From assembly GCA_030248215.1 (NCBI GenBank), contig JASANG010000243.1:1-64000 (forward strand): a stretch of 64,000 bases of DNA, read 5' to 3'. The stretch's first letter is position 1. Every line of letters starts with the position of its first letter. The translations under genes were made by a program, and so were the position numbers. This document shows positions 10,371 to 23,200 of the stretch, one piece after another. The notes beneath the pieces were generated by a model. It saw only the letters and a list, made by a program, of their open reading frames with translations. It was not told where the DNA came from and did not search any database. The stretch is from Enoplolaimus lenunculus (lineage: Eukaryota; Nematoda; Enoplea; Enoplida; Thoracostomopsidae).

Positions 10371-10887
10371 TCACAGCTTCAATTTCCTGCCAAATTAAAA
10401 AGTCCGCACACTGTTCGCGGATTATGAATTTGTCCGCAACACCGTTGCCGAAAATGGCTAAATGTCTATCAATTTGTGTCGCAAGTGGTGCGACAAAAAT
10501 TGCTTTTAATAAACGTTATGGACTTGTATGCTGTCTGTTCAAAACGGTAGGGACATTGCATGTGCGGAGCGCATACTATCCGCAACCGATAACAATAACC
10601 CAATCAATTTAATTTTTCTTCTTTGGCTAATCGAGCGAGCAAAATTCCGTATTCCACTTTGGTTTTAGAATTTTGCTTCTGCAGCTTTTGCATTCAGCTC
10701 TATCATTTCATCCACGTTAGATTCTGCATCTGTAAGCCGAGTCTTTGGATTTACGGTACCATTGTCATAGGTTTCTAGTGTCAGGGCATAATTGGTGTGA
10801 TTCAGTACATCGTAGTCTGACTCCAATTTCAGGGACTATATTGTACAAGTGGCAATACTATACTATTTCGAATGTTACACGTTTTAT
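10371..10887. other. No recognised feature
   Basis: AT-rich DNA with short open frames that match nothing I recognise. No splice-bounded exon of the secreted-protein family is visible here. Confidence 0.5.
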
Positions 10888-11030
10888 GGCCCATGTAAAG
10901 ATCAGGGTCGGAACGTTTTTCTTTGGCACTAGAAAACAGTAAGCTTAAGCTTTAGACTAATTTTTCTGTTTGGCTTAGGCTTAGGCTTAGGAATCTGCTT
11001 GTAATGCTGTTTGCCAGTGTTCTTTTGGCC
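10888..11030 (+). mobile_element. G8-a MITE with TTAGGC core
   Basis: Starts GGCCCATGTAAAGATCAGGG and ends in TTTTGGCC, with a short run of TTAGGC at 10975-10990. Flanking octamers CGTTTTAT and CATTTTGT agree at 6 of 8 bases, in line with the family's 8-bp target duplication. Confidence 0.75.
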
Positions 11031-11121
11031 CATTTTGTTATGACAAAATTTAACACTCTGAAAGTTACAAACAAAATAACCACTTTATTGTTATGTTTCA
11101 ATACGAAGTAGGTCAAAGGAA

Positions 11122-11198
11122 TTGACAACGCCTGTATTCGAATCACTGACCTTGGACAACGCTCTTATACCAACTCAGCTACCGCGGCACTGCTTCTA
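11122..11198 (-). pseudogene. tRNA-like relic, elongator Met/Ile-type
   Basis: Read on the minus strand: A box GGTAGCTGAGTTGGT and B box GATTCGAATAC, with AGAGCGTTG-TCCAAGGTCA between them, as in elongator tRNA-Met but with part of the anticodon loop missing. The acceptor ends pair poorly. It is best read as a tRNA pseudogene or the head of an old SINE. Confidence 0.5.
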
Positions 11199-11457
11199 TG
11201 ACTTGCGTTACCTATTATATGCGTTGTTTACTAGTATACTATGCTGTGTACTGCGTAGCTACAATGCAAAGTGTATCATGTGTTGAATTTATTCCAACAT
11301 GATAAGCTTGATGTTCTTTGCAGTTTAAAATGCTTAAAAAATCTAATCGAAAAAACAACGCTAAAGTTGTCAGATAAGATTTAAAATGTTTTATGTTTTG
11401 AAATAGCACAATCGGCCAATGTATTGAACAGTGCCGAAACAGTAGCATATTAAACTT

Positions 11458-11611
11458 ATTGCTAAACCTACGACTAATTTAAGCCTAAACCTAAGCGTAA
11501 AAATGAGCTTAACACCTAAGCCTAAGCCTACACCTAAGCAAAAAATTAAGCTTAAACTAACTCTTCTGCAGTCCCGCAGAAAAACGTTCCTCCCCTAATC
11601 TTTACATGGGT
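11458..11611 (-). mobile_element. G8-a MITE, partial
   Basis: Contains CCTAAGCCTAAGCC hexamers and ends GAAAAACGTTCC...CTTTACATGGG, the family end read on the minus strand. The opposite terminus is degraded. Confidence 0.6.
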
Positions 11612-11965
11612 AGACATCAGAGTGAAGTATATGGACCCTGAAGCGTCACCTGATACAGTGCCGCCGATGTAGTAGCATATATATGCTTTCACAACATATG
11701 CTTATAGTTGTTTGCGAATGAACAAACGAGAGAAAAATCATCACCACGCTACCTCGCTAAAGCAATAACGCTACAAAGGTTGTGAAATTTATATTTCGAG
11801 GCTATAAGTAGCTTTCATTCAAATTTTGAAATGCGTAACTTTGTAAAAAATTTTGAATTATGCTCAATGTTTATAAGACTACGTCAATTAGTCGCTGTAA
11901 AATGCTATCAAATGCGCAAATGAAACATATTTTCACACATGGGTTCAAAATATACACGCCGTCAA
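11612..11965. other. No recognised feature
   Basis: AT-rich; no open frame, RNA gene or repeat that I can support. Confidence 0.5.
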
Positions 11966-12175
11966 CACTGCACAAAAATGGTGAGTCACATTTACTCTCT
12001 CTGAAATAGGCTCTACGGAACTACACAAACCGAGTCATATTCAACTCCGCCAGAGTCAAATCGACTCACTGGGTCGCAGGTTTGACTCTGGCGGAGTAGA
12101 GTTTGACTCAGTTTATGTAGTCCCGTAGAGACTATTTCGCCGAGAGTCAATTTGACTCACTATTTTTGTACAGTG
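11966..12175. mobile_element. AP1-MITE, palindromic
   Basis: Nearly palindromic over its whole length, CACTGCACAAAAATGGTGAG at one end and the complement at the other. It contains several GAGTCAAA/TTTGACTC blocks, so single strands would fold into a long hairpin. Other copies suggest TA target duplication. Confidence 0.75.
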
Positions 12176-12786
12176 AACATACATTATTAACAACGACATT
12201 CAAGTTACACCCTAACCCACGTTGTTAAATGTTGTAGCATTTATCATGGACGGGAATAGCCAGAATTTTGGAAACTACGTTTAGCGTTACGTTTTACAAA
12301 AATTTCAAAACGTAGGGCTTATTTTAACAAGGGAAAAGCTTCCTTAAAACCCCTGGGCTTAACAAAAGTCGGTTCTACAATCAACATATTTTGCGTTACA
12401 CCGTTCGCATTTAGTAGATAATTCTGATAATTTTAATTGTTTTAAGTTCTACGCGTAAATTTTCATTTTTTATATCATTAACTTGTTACTCAAATTCAGT
12501 AAAATAGTTTACGTCAAACGCACAACCAAAGTATGACTATCGTTGTGTTGTTTGCCGGACGGAACTTCCTACACAACGGATTTAAGCATTAAAATTCAAA
12601 AATACAAACCGGAATATTGCTGTTTTATTAACTAAAAAAGAATATAAAAGTATCTGCAGATATTAGCACTCCTGTGTTGGTTTTTAGCTGATTTTTAAGC
12701 ATTTTATGTTTAATTGTGCTTTAATTTTCAATATAAGAACGAAGTACCTATTTTTAGCTTAAACAGGTTCATAAGAAATGTTGTTG
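12176..12786. other. No recognised feature
   Basis: AT-rich stretch between two MITEs; nothing supported. Confidence 0.5.
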
Positions 12787-12788
12787 TA

Positions 12789-13210
12789 CTGTATTGACCC
12801 GAATAAGAGGGGGGTAATAGAGGGGGTCCCCATTTTGAGTCCAAATCAATAGGAGTCTGTATCCCTAATAAGAGTCTATAAGCGGATTGAGTCCATAAAC
12901 CCAAATTAGAGTCCATAAATGTCAATTATCCTAATCTCCAGGACCAAATAAGGTTGAGTTCGAAACTTTACAGCGTACTTAAATTTTGAAAGTACATTCC
13001 TTAGTATAATCTTGCATTATCGTTCAAGCTATTGACACAAGACAAACGTTTAATTCAACGGATAGTTGCAATACCGAATATATATATCAGTAACAAAGAA
13101 TGACGGAGCGTGGGTTGAAAATAAATAAGAGTCTGTAACCGAATAACAGGGGTCACCCTCTCGAGAGGCCGAATAAATATCAGTCCCCCCTCTTATTCTG
13201 GTCAACACAG
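12789..13210. mobile_element. GAATAAG MITE, TA flanks
   Basis: Ends CTGTATTGACCCGAATAAG and its inverted counterpart, each next to TA (12787-12788 and 13211-13212). The interior has spaced GAGTC(C/T) words. TA flanks suggest a Tc1/mariner-type mover. Three other copies lie at 35424, 55512 and 55961. Confidence 0.75.
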
Positions 13211-13833
13211 TACTTTGTCTAAAAAAGCAAATTTGTGTTGGTTTTCGGCTATAAAACAGCTAGAAATTTTGTTTTCAACCGGATCACAGCATCGGTTAAA
13301 TGTCACATTCAATGAACTCAGTCTGTTTTGAGTTGAGGGTACCACACACAATCACCACTTGAGCATTGAACTCGAAAATTTTTTGTATTTTATGGCGCTC
13401 ATAAATTGACCCAACGGATCTGCCGTGTATGGAAGACAGGAAGACCGGTTAACTTTAAAGGACAGAGACGGTTGGATTTACACTTAGGCTTCAATTACGA
13501 TTAAGCCTAAATTTGGCCTAAGCTTTTACCTAAGGCTAAGCCTGAGCATAATTCTTAGTTTAATGCTTAATGTTTAATGTCGGTTGAATTTACATAAAAG
13601 CCGACAGTTTTTCTTCAGTGCGCTATACTATAATTGTAAAGCGCTGGCCAAGTCCACTTTGCAAATCATAACTTTCACACCTAATAAACAGTTTCTAACT
13701 TTTTAACAACGCAACAGAGTTTGCTTCGCCAAGTATATTTGTATCGTTGTGCAGGTTAAAATAATCAAAAAAACAAAACACCTCAGACAACCTTGTTCTT
13801 TCGAGCCTACATTTTTCATTCAGACGGTCAGTT

Positions 13834-14052
13834 AGGGTTGCGCTATACCTGCAGTTCGCCGCCGTGTGCCGGCGCGCGGCACGGTCAAGTTTCCAATAAA
13901 AAAATTACCGCACGCCGCCGCACGTGGCTCTGCACCACCGCACGCCATCAAATAGATGTTGCCTATTTTTTCTTAGTACCCATAATAGCGGCGTGTGGCG
14001 TCACACGCCGAAGTAGAGCGGTGTCCGGCACAGTCAAGTATAGCGCAACCCT
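13834..14052. mobile_element. GGGTTGCGCTATAC MITE, CG-triplet rich
   Basis: Inverted ends AGGGTTGCGCTATAC enclose a G+C-rich interior with many CGCCG/CGGCG words, unlike its AT-rich surroundings. A related element lies at 60961-61152 and a fragment at 25934-26030. Confidence 0.65.
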
Positions 14053-14053
14053 T

Positions 14054-14640
14054 TGACGTAATTTTCTGTTCAATTTAGGCGTTTGTATGTATAATCGCTA
14101 ATTTAACCACAAAATCATTAATTTATTCTTTAACAAATAAATTGTCAAGAGTTGTCCAAAAAAGAAAACTTACTGTTTTTAGCTTTAATTTCCAGCAAAA
14201 GGGGGTCTTAAAGCAAATTTTTTAACTTTAAAATAATAGTACATTATACACTTGCTTGCACGCGCGATGCGTGCGTGTTCGCTGTGCAGCTAATGTTGCA
14301 ATTACACTGCAAAATAGCAATCTGCAATCAGTAAAGAAAGAGTAGAGACACTTTTAAAGCAATATTTGAGTCAATCAGTTACTTTAAAATAACACACAAA
14401 AAACTCTGCAACTTGATATAATCAAGGTTAATTTTCACGTTTACGCTGTTTTTAGAGATGGGAAAATATTAAGTTCAAGAAATTCCGGAAAATATAATTG
14501 TATCGATTGAATAATAGTAATTAATAGTAAGCCAGAAGCTCACACGTTGAAACATTACAGTTTTGTATTTTTCGACAGAGCTAACTAGAAAAGAGCGGTT
14601 TTTGACTACAATAGTTTGTCGAAGATTTCGCCTATATATC
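14054..14640. other. No recognised feature
   Basis: AT-rich; no gene or repeat supported. Confidence 0.5.
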
Positions 14641-14642
14641 TC

Positions 14643-14959
14643 GTGGCCCAAGTCGTAATTCAGCCCAATTCCAAATTGGGCTAGTGCAAATCGGATTTAC
14701 AGCATGGCTAGCCTAAAGGCGCAATCATTACTTGATAGCAGTAATCCTGTTTGATTCCACTTAGCTCAGTAAAACAAACTGTTTGATGGCCAACAGGTAC
14801 CGATTACATAGCCAATCATAAAAGAGTATTTGCATCAGCTAATTGTATTTGAGTATGGCATTAAGGTAATAATCAATCACAAGGTGTGCACTTGTAGCAG
14901 AGAAAGAAATACGCCGTTGGCTAGTCCTGGTTGGGCTGAATTGCGATTTGGGCTGCGAC
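14643..14959. mobile_element. Putative MITE, TTGGGCTGAATT ends
   Basis: The left end GTGGCCCAAGTCGTAATTCA matches, with two gaps, the complement of the right end at about 14930-14959. The interior is non-coding. Target duplication is not clear. Confidence 0.45.
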
Positions 14960-15419
14960 ATATAAAATATATATTTATATACATATGTAGATATATTATA
15001 TATGTACATATTTTCGTCTTTTCGAACAGAGGTCACTGCCAACGTCGATTTTTGGCCAGAGCCTTGTATCCGGTCGCACCATCATTTTTTTACAAATTTT
15101 AGTCGATCAGTGTTGACACCTGCGAAGTCAGCATCATTTTTAATACCGAATTTTGTTCCAATTCTGGCTCGGATTCTTTACTTTTGGTGTTTCCCTTAGC
15201 TGGCTGTAACGGTGTGCGGTGGGTTTATTAGTCTTACAGAATAGTCCGAACGCGTGAAGCAATGCAATGCGTCGACCAGCAAATCAATTGTGTTTTTCGC
15301 AACCTCGCCTCAACGAAGTTGTGTTTAGATGGTTGTTTGCAAATTTTTTCATTTGCCTATGCACATACAACAATGGAACTTATATACGGCGGTGCGTGTA
15401 TATACTACATAGATTGCTA
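14960..15419. other. AT microsatellite, then no recognised feature
   Basis: TATA/ACATATG-type simple sequence at 14961-15012, then unremarkable DNA. Confidence 0.4.
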
Positions 15420-15423
15420 TTAA

Positions 15424-15505
15424 CCCTTTCTTACGTGATTATTTTTAATTTCATATGAGATGTAATTTCAGGATAAGATTCTTCGATCCCCAGTCTCACG
15501 GGAGG
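15424..15505 (-). mobile_element. TTAA-tRNA MITE fragment
   Basis: Follows TTAA (15420-15423) with CCCTTTCTTACGTG and runs into the B-box region GATTCTTCGATCCCCAGTC, then is cut by an A/C-rich tract. Confidence 0.55.
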
Positions 15506-15625
15506 GAAAAAAAAAAACAAAACCACACCACTAAAAAAACAAAAAACATTCAAAACCCAAAAACCAAAACCAAAAAAAAATCCAAAAAAAACAAAACACA
15601 AAAAAAAAAAAAAAAACAAAACATT
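15506..15625. repeat. A/C-rich low-complexity tract
   Basis: Almost only A and C, with poly-A runs broken by CC and CAAAA words. The same composition recurs at 19030-20000. It may be simple sequence or a poorly resolved consensus. Confidence 0.6.
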
Positions 15626-17561
15626 ATATGTTTCTTCCAAAAGTGTTCACTTCTTCTCTTTATGTTTCTATCAAAAGTCTATTATTTCTACTATTCTGTT
15701 TTGGTGGCATTTATATACAAACGTATGTCATTCAAGATCATGGCAACCGGTGTTCATGCGCTATATTTAAAGAAAAAATTGTCGAAGTATTAAACGTAAA
15801 CGTTTTCATAAGAATCGGAAGCGCAAAGTTTCGCCTTCGTATTTCGATTCAAATCTTGTCGCAAGGTGTTCTACAGAATCGTAGATTGTAACAATCCAAT
15901 TTTATATGTGCTACATAAGTTATCTCAACCATATACGTTAAGCTATTTATTAACGAAAATACTATTGTTTAGTACGTATATATGCGAAACATGTTAAGTG
16001 GACAATTACGAAAAACATTAGCAGTAACATAGCTAGTTTTTTATGTGTATTTTTGCCAAGGCGCGTTTTTGAAAACGTAGACGTAACCTCAAGTTGTCGA
16101 AAACTGTTTATTTACGAGCTAGAACCTTATGGCTGCGAAGCTTTTCATTCAAAGTGGTGGTCCCTTAAAGTTTAACATTTTATTATATAAAACATTCAAA
16201 CCTTCTCCAAATTTGTGCAACGAATAACATTAGTAAAACTTAATTTTGCGAATATGTGAGTGATAGAGACTCTTTATAAATCTGTGCGTGCTTTAATAAT
16301 TTTTTCGGTCATCTCTTAAATCGTTAGCCATGCAAATATGAAAATAGTACCGTTGAACTCGGCTCGTCGAGATCTGTGTGACGCCGTGGTGGATGCAGGA
16401 ATTTCAAAAGGATCGATCGCTCAACGTATAATACTGCAAAAAAGACGAGAGCGAAGTCGAACGCTAATTTAATGCTGAATCTTAATGCAAAACCTTTCTC
16501 TTGATTCAAGTTGTGGTGGTTCAGGCCGGAGTGGCACCCACTGCATCCGCCAGTGGTATGAGAGACACTTTTTATTTAATTCGTAGTAGGTGCCTAGATT
16601 TTACATTTGCGTGGGTTTTTTCTAAACCTAGATTTACATTTAAGCTTAAAGTTTACGCGTAAAGTACAGATATCAGTTTTGATTTACTGCTCGATGTATT
16701 ATTGGTAGCACCAAGTTGAGCACTGAAATGTCCAAAACTCGGTTTAGAATATTTGAAGAAATTTTGACGTGCAAAATTAACACCATTAATTTTATAAGGC
16801 TCCCAAAGCAAGCAGTCTCTTTCAAAAACATGACGCTCGAACACAGCGGGCTGTCATTATTGTATGAACCGGCCCAGATTTTTCAGGCCCACGCCCGGCC
16901 GCCTTAGTTTTTCGTTTTCGAAAAGAAAACAAGAATAAGTTACAAAGCAAACCTTATAGTTGCGGATTCGCAGTTTTGACTGGGGATGGAATTGCATTAT
17001 TAGAATTTCTTGCACAATTAAGAGGAAACGAACAAAAGTGTGTTTCAAGCAATTTTCCACGTCCGCATATTGATGCAAATGCGTATTCAGCATGTTTCAC
17101 AAAATATTTTTTGCAGCCATATTTTTAAATATGGCGCATTCCAATTATATATTTAACGCAATTCATGTGTGCAATACAAAATTGAAAGTATCGGAATCAG
17201 TTTTCTTCCAAAATACCGATTACAATACCGATACCGATGTATTGGTTCTACACTACTATGCAGCATAAAATCAGTTTTCACTAGAGCAAGTACTTATCAA
17301 TTGTATTGATTTTCTATTTGAATTCGAACAATTTATATGAATTAAAATATATTAGCATTATAAATTGAGCGAGTTACCTAATAAATAAAAATGAAATTAG
17401 GAAAGCGCGATTTTTGTGATTGTGAAAATGTAGTTTTAAATTTTCATGGAAATATAGCTTTACAGTTCTAAAACAATTATAACGTGAGCATATATGACTT
17501 TAAATTTGACTTTTTCGCACTTATGGTAAATTTAAATCAAATTTCTTCCTAAAGCTTAGTA
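15626..17561. other. No gene recognised; possible hAT-like ends at 16383-16558
   Basis: AT-rich. At 16383 CCGTGGTGGATGCAG and at 16540-16558 the inverse CTGCATCCGCCAGTGG could be ends of a small hAT-like element. A short TTAGGC-like scrap lies near 16624-16650. Short open frames give no recognisable protein. Confidence 0.35.
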
Positions 17562-18744
17562 ACTAGAATAAAAAGTGCCCCGATGTGGCCATAGAAAACG
17601 ATATGTTTCGGGTAGTAAGATTTTTAGTTCAATACCGCTAGTATTACAATTTCCATGCATGCGTATAAAGTTTTAAAACTAGATTAATTTGATGCCAATC
17701 AGCGTCCTCACGAAACACGACACAACAATACTATAGAATTAATAAAAGTTAAATCATTGAGTTTGATTGACTGCGTAACGGAAACATATCCGCAACTTTT
17801 TCGGAGAAAAGTCACAATAGATAGTAAAGTGTCCCGACGAGGCTATAGAAAACGATAACGCATCAAGTTTTGGAGCTGTATAAATTTTGTACCGTACAGT
17901 GCCCTCTCCATACTTGGCTTAACGATACCCAGATTTTAAACCTTTAAAACATTAAAATATTTGAGTGAGTACGTAGCGAAACAATATTTGCAACTTTGCT
18001 GACGAAATCTGCGTTGTATTCCAATGACGGCCTATGTAAAGATCAGGGGCGGAACGTTTTTCTGCGGGAATAGAATAGAATAAGCTTAAGGTTTAGATTA
18101 ATTTTTTGCTTGGCTTAGGCTTAGGATGATGCTCATTCTTACGCTTAGGTTTAGGCTTAGGAATATGCTCACGCTCACGCTTATGCTTAGGCTTAGGATT
18201 AGGAATATGCTTATAATACTGATCCGCTCCTGTTCTTTACATTGAGCCAATTGACGAACAAACAGGTTTTTAATATTGGGTCACCAGCATTTTACGCTTA
18301 ATTTCTACTTATATACTCTTTTTAAAATCCATAATTTTTCTGCATATATTCGAAACTTCAGTTTACTAAGTGCAAGAAACTAATGTCACGAGTGTGTACT
18401 CAAATTTTTTAAATCAACCATAATTCGTCATTTATATTCTAGTATTTATTTCTTGTTTTAATATTTCGAAACAGTGGATCACATGTCTATTTGGCCGCTG
18501 TCAGAGAAAGTTGCGGATATGTTTCCGTTACGCAGTCAATCAAACTCAATGATTTAACTTTTATTAATTCTATAGTATTGTTGTGTCGTGTTTCGGGAGG
18601 ACGCTGATTGGCATCAAATTAATCTAGTTTTAAAACTTTATACGCATGCATGAAAATTGTAATACTAGCGGTATTGAACTAAAAATCTTACTACCCGAAA
18701 CATATCGTTTTCTATGGCCACATAGGGGCACTTTTCATTCTAGT
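17562..18744. repeat. 1.2-kb inverted repeat, about 240-bp arms
   Basis: The left arm 17562-17801 (ACTAGAATAAAAAGTGCCCC) and the right arm 18506-18744 are near-perfect complements. The middle holds a diverged second copy of the arm start (about 17823-17890) and a G8-a MITE. It could be a foldback-type element or a long-TIR MITE. Confidence 0.8.
18029..18248 (+). mobile_element. G8-a MITE inside inverted repeat
   Basis: Starts GGCCTATGTAAAGATCAGGG and ends CTGTTCTTTACATTGAGCC. The core has several TTAGGC and TTACGC words. Flanks CCAATGAC and AATTGACG are only loosely similar. Confidence 0.75.
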
Positions 18745-18929
18745 ATTTTAACACTTTACTTTAAGATATCCTCGGGGTGATATGGGGGAAATACCCCTGC
18801 TTATAAATCTCCCTACCCAGCTACTGCAGACATTGCTAACGCCATTTATACAAGAGATGTTATGCATTTAAGTACACATATACTTTGGCCTTTATATACG
18901 CTTATATTTTGTTTGCTAAACATAAACAT

Positions 18930-20010
18930 CTGGAATTCTGTCACTAAGGGGGGGAACAGTGAGTAGTGGGGATGGGGGATGTTCTCTTTGTAGCCTTGGT
19001 GTGTACTACCGCGTGCGCCGTTGCGGAAGAGAATAAAAAAATTTTTCGGCATTATTGGTAAAAAAGACCAAAAGCCCAACCGGACGAGAAGAAGAAAAGA
19101 AAAAAAACAAACCAACGAACGAAGAAAGGAAAACAAACCAATACAAAAAAAAAAAACCAAATGAACAGGTAATGAACGTTATTTTACAATTAAATATTAA
19201 GTTGTGCTGTATTGCTTTCGGCTGGGCACGCACACAAACAAAAACCAAGAATGGATCGGATCCCAAACCCAACACGAAAAGAACAAAAGGAAAAAAGAAC
19301 ACTACCTCTACACTACACTAGGAACACGAAAAGAAATTTTTGGGAAAACAACTCCGACACTCAAAACATCTCTAGACATCCCCGGGGCGGTACACGGGAT
19401 AAGAAACCAGAAAACAAAAAAAAACACACCCCAAAAAAAGTAGAAGGCAAGGGCTACACGCACCCCCCACCAATCTTAAACAAGAAAGAAAAGAAAATAA
19501 TGGAAGGGAACAAACAAAACAAAGACTATAACTTAAAAACAAAAACAAATAGTGGCCCATTTAGGCATTATTTAACATGTCCGATTGAAATGTCCTTTAG
19601 GTTTCAAACCCCGCCAATCGAGAAGTTCAATATTCGGCACATTGTTGCCACTTGATTGGTTTTACCCTTGCCAGCAAAGCTTTAGAATTGGATCGGGTTT
19701 AGTAAATTTAGTAAAAAAAAAAAAAAACAACCAAAAGGTGGGAGCTGCGCCACACAGCGAATAGAGCGCGGGGCAATAACAAAAAAAAAGAAAAAAACCG
19801 AAAAGACGCCAAAAGAAAAAAGAAATAGATGCAGACAAAAAAAATTTTATAATAGGGGAAGCCATCGCATAACACGACACGGGCCAGAACTCCCCCCCGG
19901 ACCATACACCCCACACAACCCCGCGAATTTTCTTCCCCAAAATATATCCTCTTTCTTATCTCAGAAATCGTTAGTCCCATTGAGATTTGGTCCGTTTTAG
20001 CTAAATCCAC
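18930..20010. repeat. Purine- and A/C-biased low-complexity region
   Basis: Long runs of A mixed with CC, GG and AAC words, quite unlike neighbouring DNA. Open frames here (Lys/Asn/Thr-rich on +, Phe-rich on -) follow from composition. Possibly an expanded simple repeat or an assembly-error zone. Confidence 0.5.
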
Positions 20011-20228
20011 ATTTTATCAATTTAAATAAATATGTTTTGAATAAATTTGTGTATTTAACCGACAACTCCTATTGATAACTTGGTGTTAACCTGCATAACA
20101 GTAGCGTTCCAGTCAATTTCTAAAATTTGGACAATTAGTATAAACACAGATAATTGCTTCCATTTCAAATCTTTTTATTCTTAAATTAAATATAGTATAT
20201 ACATAATAAAATAGGTTCAAAAATAAGT

Positions 20229-23200
20229 ATGTCTTCTGCTTATTGCGTTAAAGCTTTGGTTTCTGGCATTGCTTTTATCAGTGTTGTTTTTGTGCCATAT
20301 TCAGGTAAAAAAGAATATATATTGGATAGATACTGCAAAGATGAGCTCTTGAACCTATGTTATACCCGGTATGATATTACTTAGGTGGCGGGTATAAGGT
20401 TATTAAGGAATACTTCTCGCCGTAATTTTTGGAGATACGAGAAAAACGCAGTGTCATATATTTCAAAATGGTTCTAAAATAACGTTATGCCTTTGTCGAA
20501 ATGAAATTCTGGTTAAGACTTTGAATACAATATTTTTCAGTTCTGCTACAGCAGTATAGCACGCTTGTCGACTGAAAAGGTTTTTAATGGGGGTATAAAA
20601 ACCTAACAGGTTCACAATTATATTTACGAGTGGGTATATGATTATTTAGCTATTTTCCACGAAACGTTTCCCGCCACATAATGGCGCCATTAATAAAATA
20701 GACTAGAGTTTAGGCTAAGGGTGACGCTAAGGATTGGCCTCAGGTGGTTTGATCTACGTCTCAGTGTACCTTGGCTTAGGTAAAACTATGTTTCAACATT
20801 AAATTATACAAAAGTAGAATAGGCTGGCGAACGAAACCAGCACCGGTTGTTAGATGAGCAGTAACGGCGCTGTATATCGTCCGCCCATTCTTGCACGGAT
20901 TCTGCGTGCTTGTCGCTTATAATAGTAGTTGTTTCGGTTCTGTTGAGTATTAATAGTTGCTTTTCCGCACAGATGAAAGCTAAAAAATGAAACTTTTTGT
21001 TTTCAGATGCATGCGGCAGCACAGATACGGGTCCAAGACCACCTGGACCGAGACCCGGAAGAGGCTGGAGAAGTAAGATTTAAATCAATATTTATTTGTA
21101 GCATTTTCTCGATATTTTTTAATGTTTTTTATTAAGCGTATAGCAATTCGCCAAATCCGCTTGTTGTTCAAATGCGACAATTAAAATATAACTCCGCACT
21201 CTCGTTCGGCCCACATTTCGTTTGGTTAACAGTTAAATTTGGCAAATTAATGTCTTTGACGGAGAGGTATGTATGATCCATTAATATTTCTAAATAAACG
21301 TTTAAAAAGCACATAGGCTAAAGATACTGAATGTTACCTGGTGGATTATGCACACAGACGTCCGCAGAAAATCATATTTTGGGGGCACCGATTAATTTGT
21401 AAAGGGGTCTCTTCACCCTAAATGCTTAAACTATTACTTGATTTAAGCTTAAGGTAATCAAGCAGTATTAAACCAACTTTCTAGATTAACTAAACTAAAA
21501 AGTAGGTTTGGGCTTAAACTCATTTAAAATCTTGCATATTTTATGTTTTTAAGCGAAACTTAATGACCTCTTAGATACACATAAGTTCAAGGCTGCATTT
21601 GTTGCTCAAACTAAAATAAGTTTATTTAAACTCGTGTTAAACTTAAAACCATGTTAGTTTAAAGTAATACTTCAAATTCCGGCTTAGTTAGTCCGTCCAG
21701 TCATTTCAGTTTTACTAAAACTAATATTCAAGTTTAATTAAACTATAATTTAAGTTTAAGCTCTTCGAGAGTTGCTGAAATTTAAAAGAATCGAAATGGA
21801 TCGTGAAATAAATTTTAATCATCAAGTCTGGCCGAGTTCATTTAGGGGGTACGAGTTAAATTTGGGTGTGCACGGCTACCAATGCCTCCGCCCGTGCGGA
21901 CGCCCTTGATTATACAGCTCAAAATACGTTTCGCTCGCTGTTGAAAACTGTTAACCAAACGAGTTGTTCACCCGATGAGACTAAACATACATTCGTTTGC
22001 CACTGTCATAGTTCAGTTTAACGCTTCGTTGACTGAGTCGATCAACACAGATTTTTTGGGAGTCCATTCGAAAAAGACTGCAATATCGATTTTCAGCCGA
22101 AACTGAGAAAATGTTGCCAATGATTTTCTAATCTTGTTTTATTTAGTACACAAATATTAATTTCTAAATATACGGGCGTAACGCCCACCTGACTTCTGTC
22201 TGTTGAATAACAACGTTAACCGTAGCTGTATATAAGCTTCATACAGTGCAAAAAATGGTGAGTCAAATTGACTCTCTCCGAAGTAGGCTCTACAGGACTA
22301 CACAAACTGCGTATATTTCGACTCACTTAGCCGCACGTTTGACTCTGGCGGAGTCGAATTTGACTCAGTTTGTGTACTCCCGTAGAGCCTATTTCAAAGG
22401 GAGTCAATTTGACTCACCATTTTTTGCAGTGTATAAGATTCGATATATCAGCAAAAAAATTTGGTCTTCGATTGTATTGAATGTTACCAATAGCTTAAAC
22501 AACAAAAATCCTATTTTATCTTTATTTTTTAGTACGTTTATTAATTAATATATTTATTAATTTGTTTTTTTTTCATTCATTATATTTATTTATTTATTTA
22601 TTTGTTAACCTTCATTGTAGATCTTGTCGAAGGCACAGCAAGTGAAGAAGCGTGGTCCGATACGTCAAGTGGTTCTCCAATCTCGTTGTCTGCTGATTTG
22701 ACTTGTATCAATTTCGGTTCTGACTGCCGCTGGCACAACGTGGACTCACCGGACGAACTGGACTGGTCGCGTGGAGGCGGGCGCCCTGCGCAAACTCGCC
22801 TTCGAGCCTACACGAGTACAGGTGTTCAACCAGGTATGTTTCTGATGGTCCTAATCGCTGAACCTCCAACATGGACCGGAACCAAGAGTCTGCGTTAAGG
22901 ATGAGCCCTAAAATGGCTTTCGGGTATTTTCAGTATTACTTCGAGTGCAGTCCTGCATTTCAGAAATTTCTGGATCTGCAACTGGTCCATGTTAATCATT
23001 GAGGTTTGTCCACTGAGAGACTAGAACATTATGACAGTGGCGATTCAAGACGGAATGATGTTTACGTTAAGGAGCGTCCAGGTTTCTGCTGGATCTATAA
23101 AATAGTAGGTTTACATTCTAGATTACATTTTTTGCTTAGGCTTAGGCTTAGGCTTAGGCGTAGCATTCATTTTTGTAACGCATCGGCTTCGGCTTAGGCT

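Noticed and set aside
19055-19655. Lys/Asn/Thr-rich open frames as coding
   Set aside because: Explained by A/C-rich low-complexity sequence.
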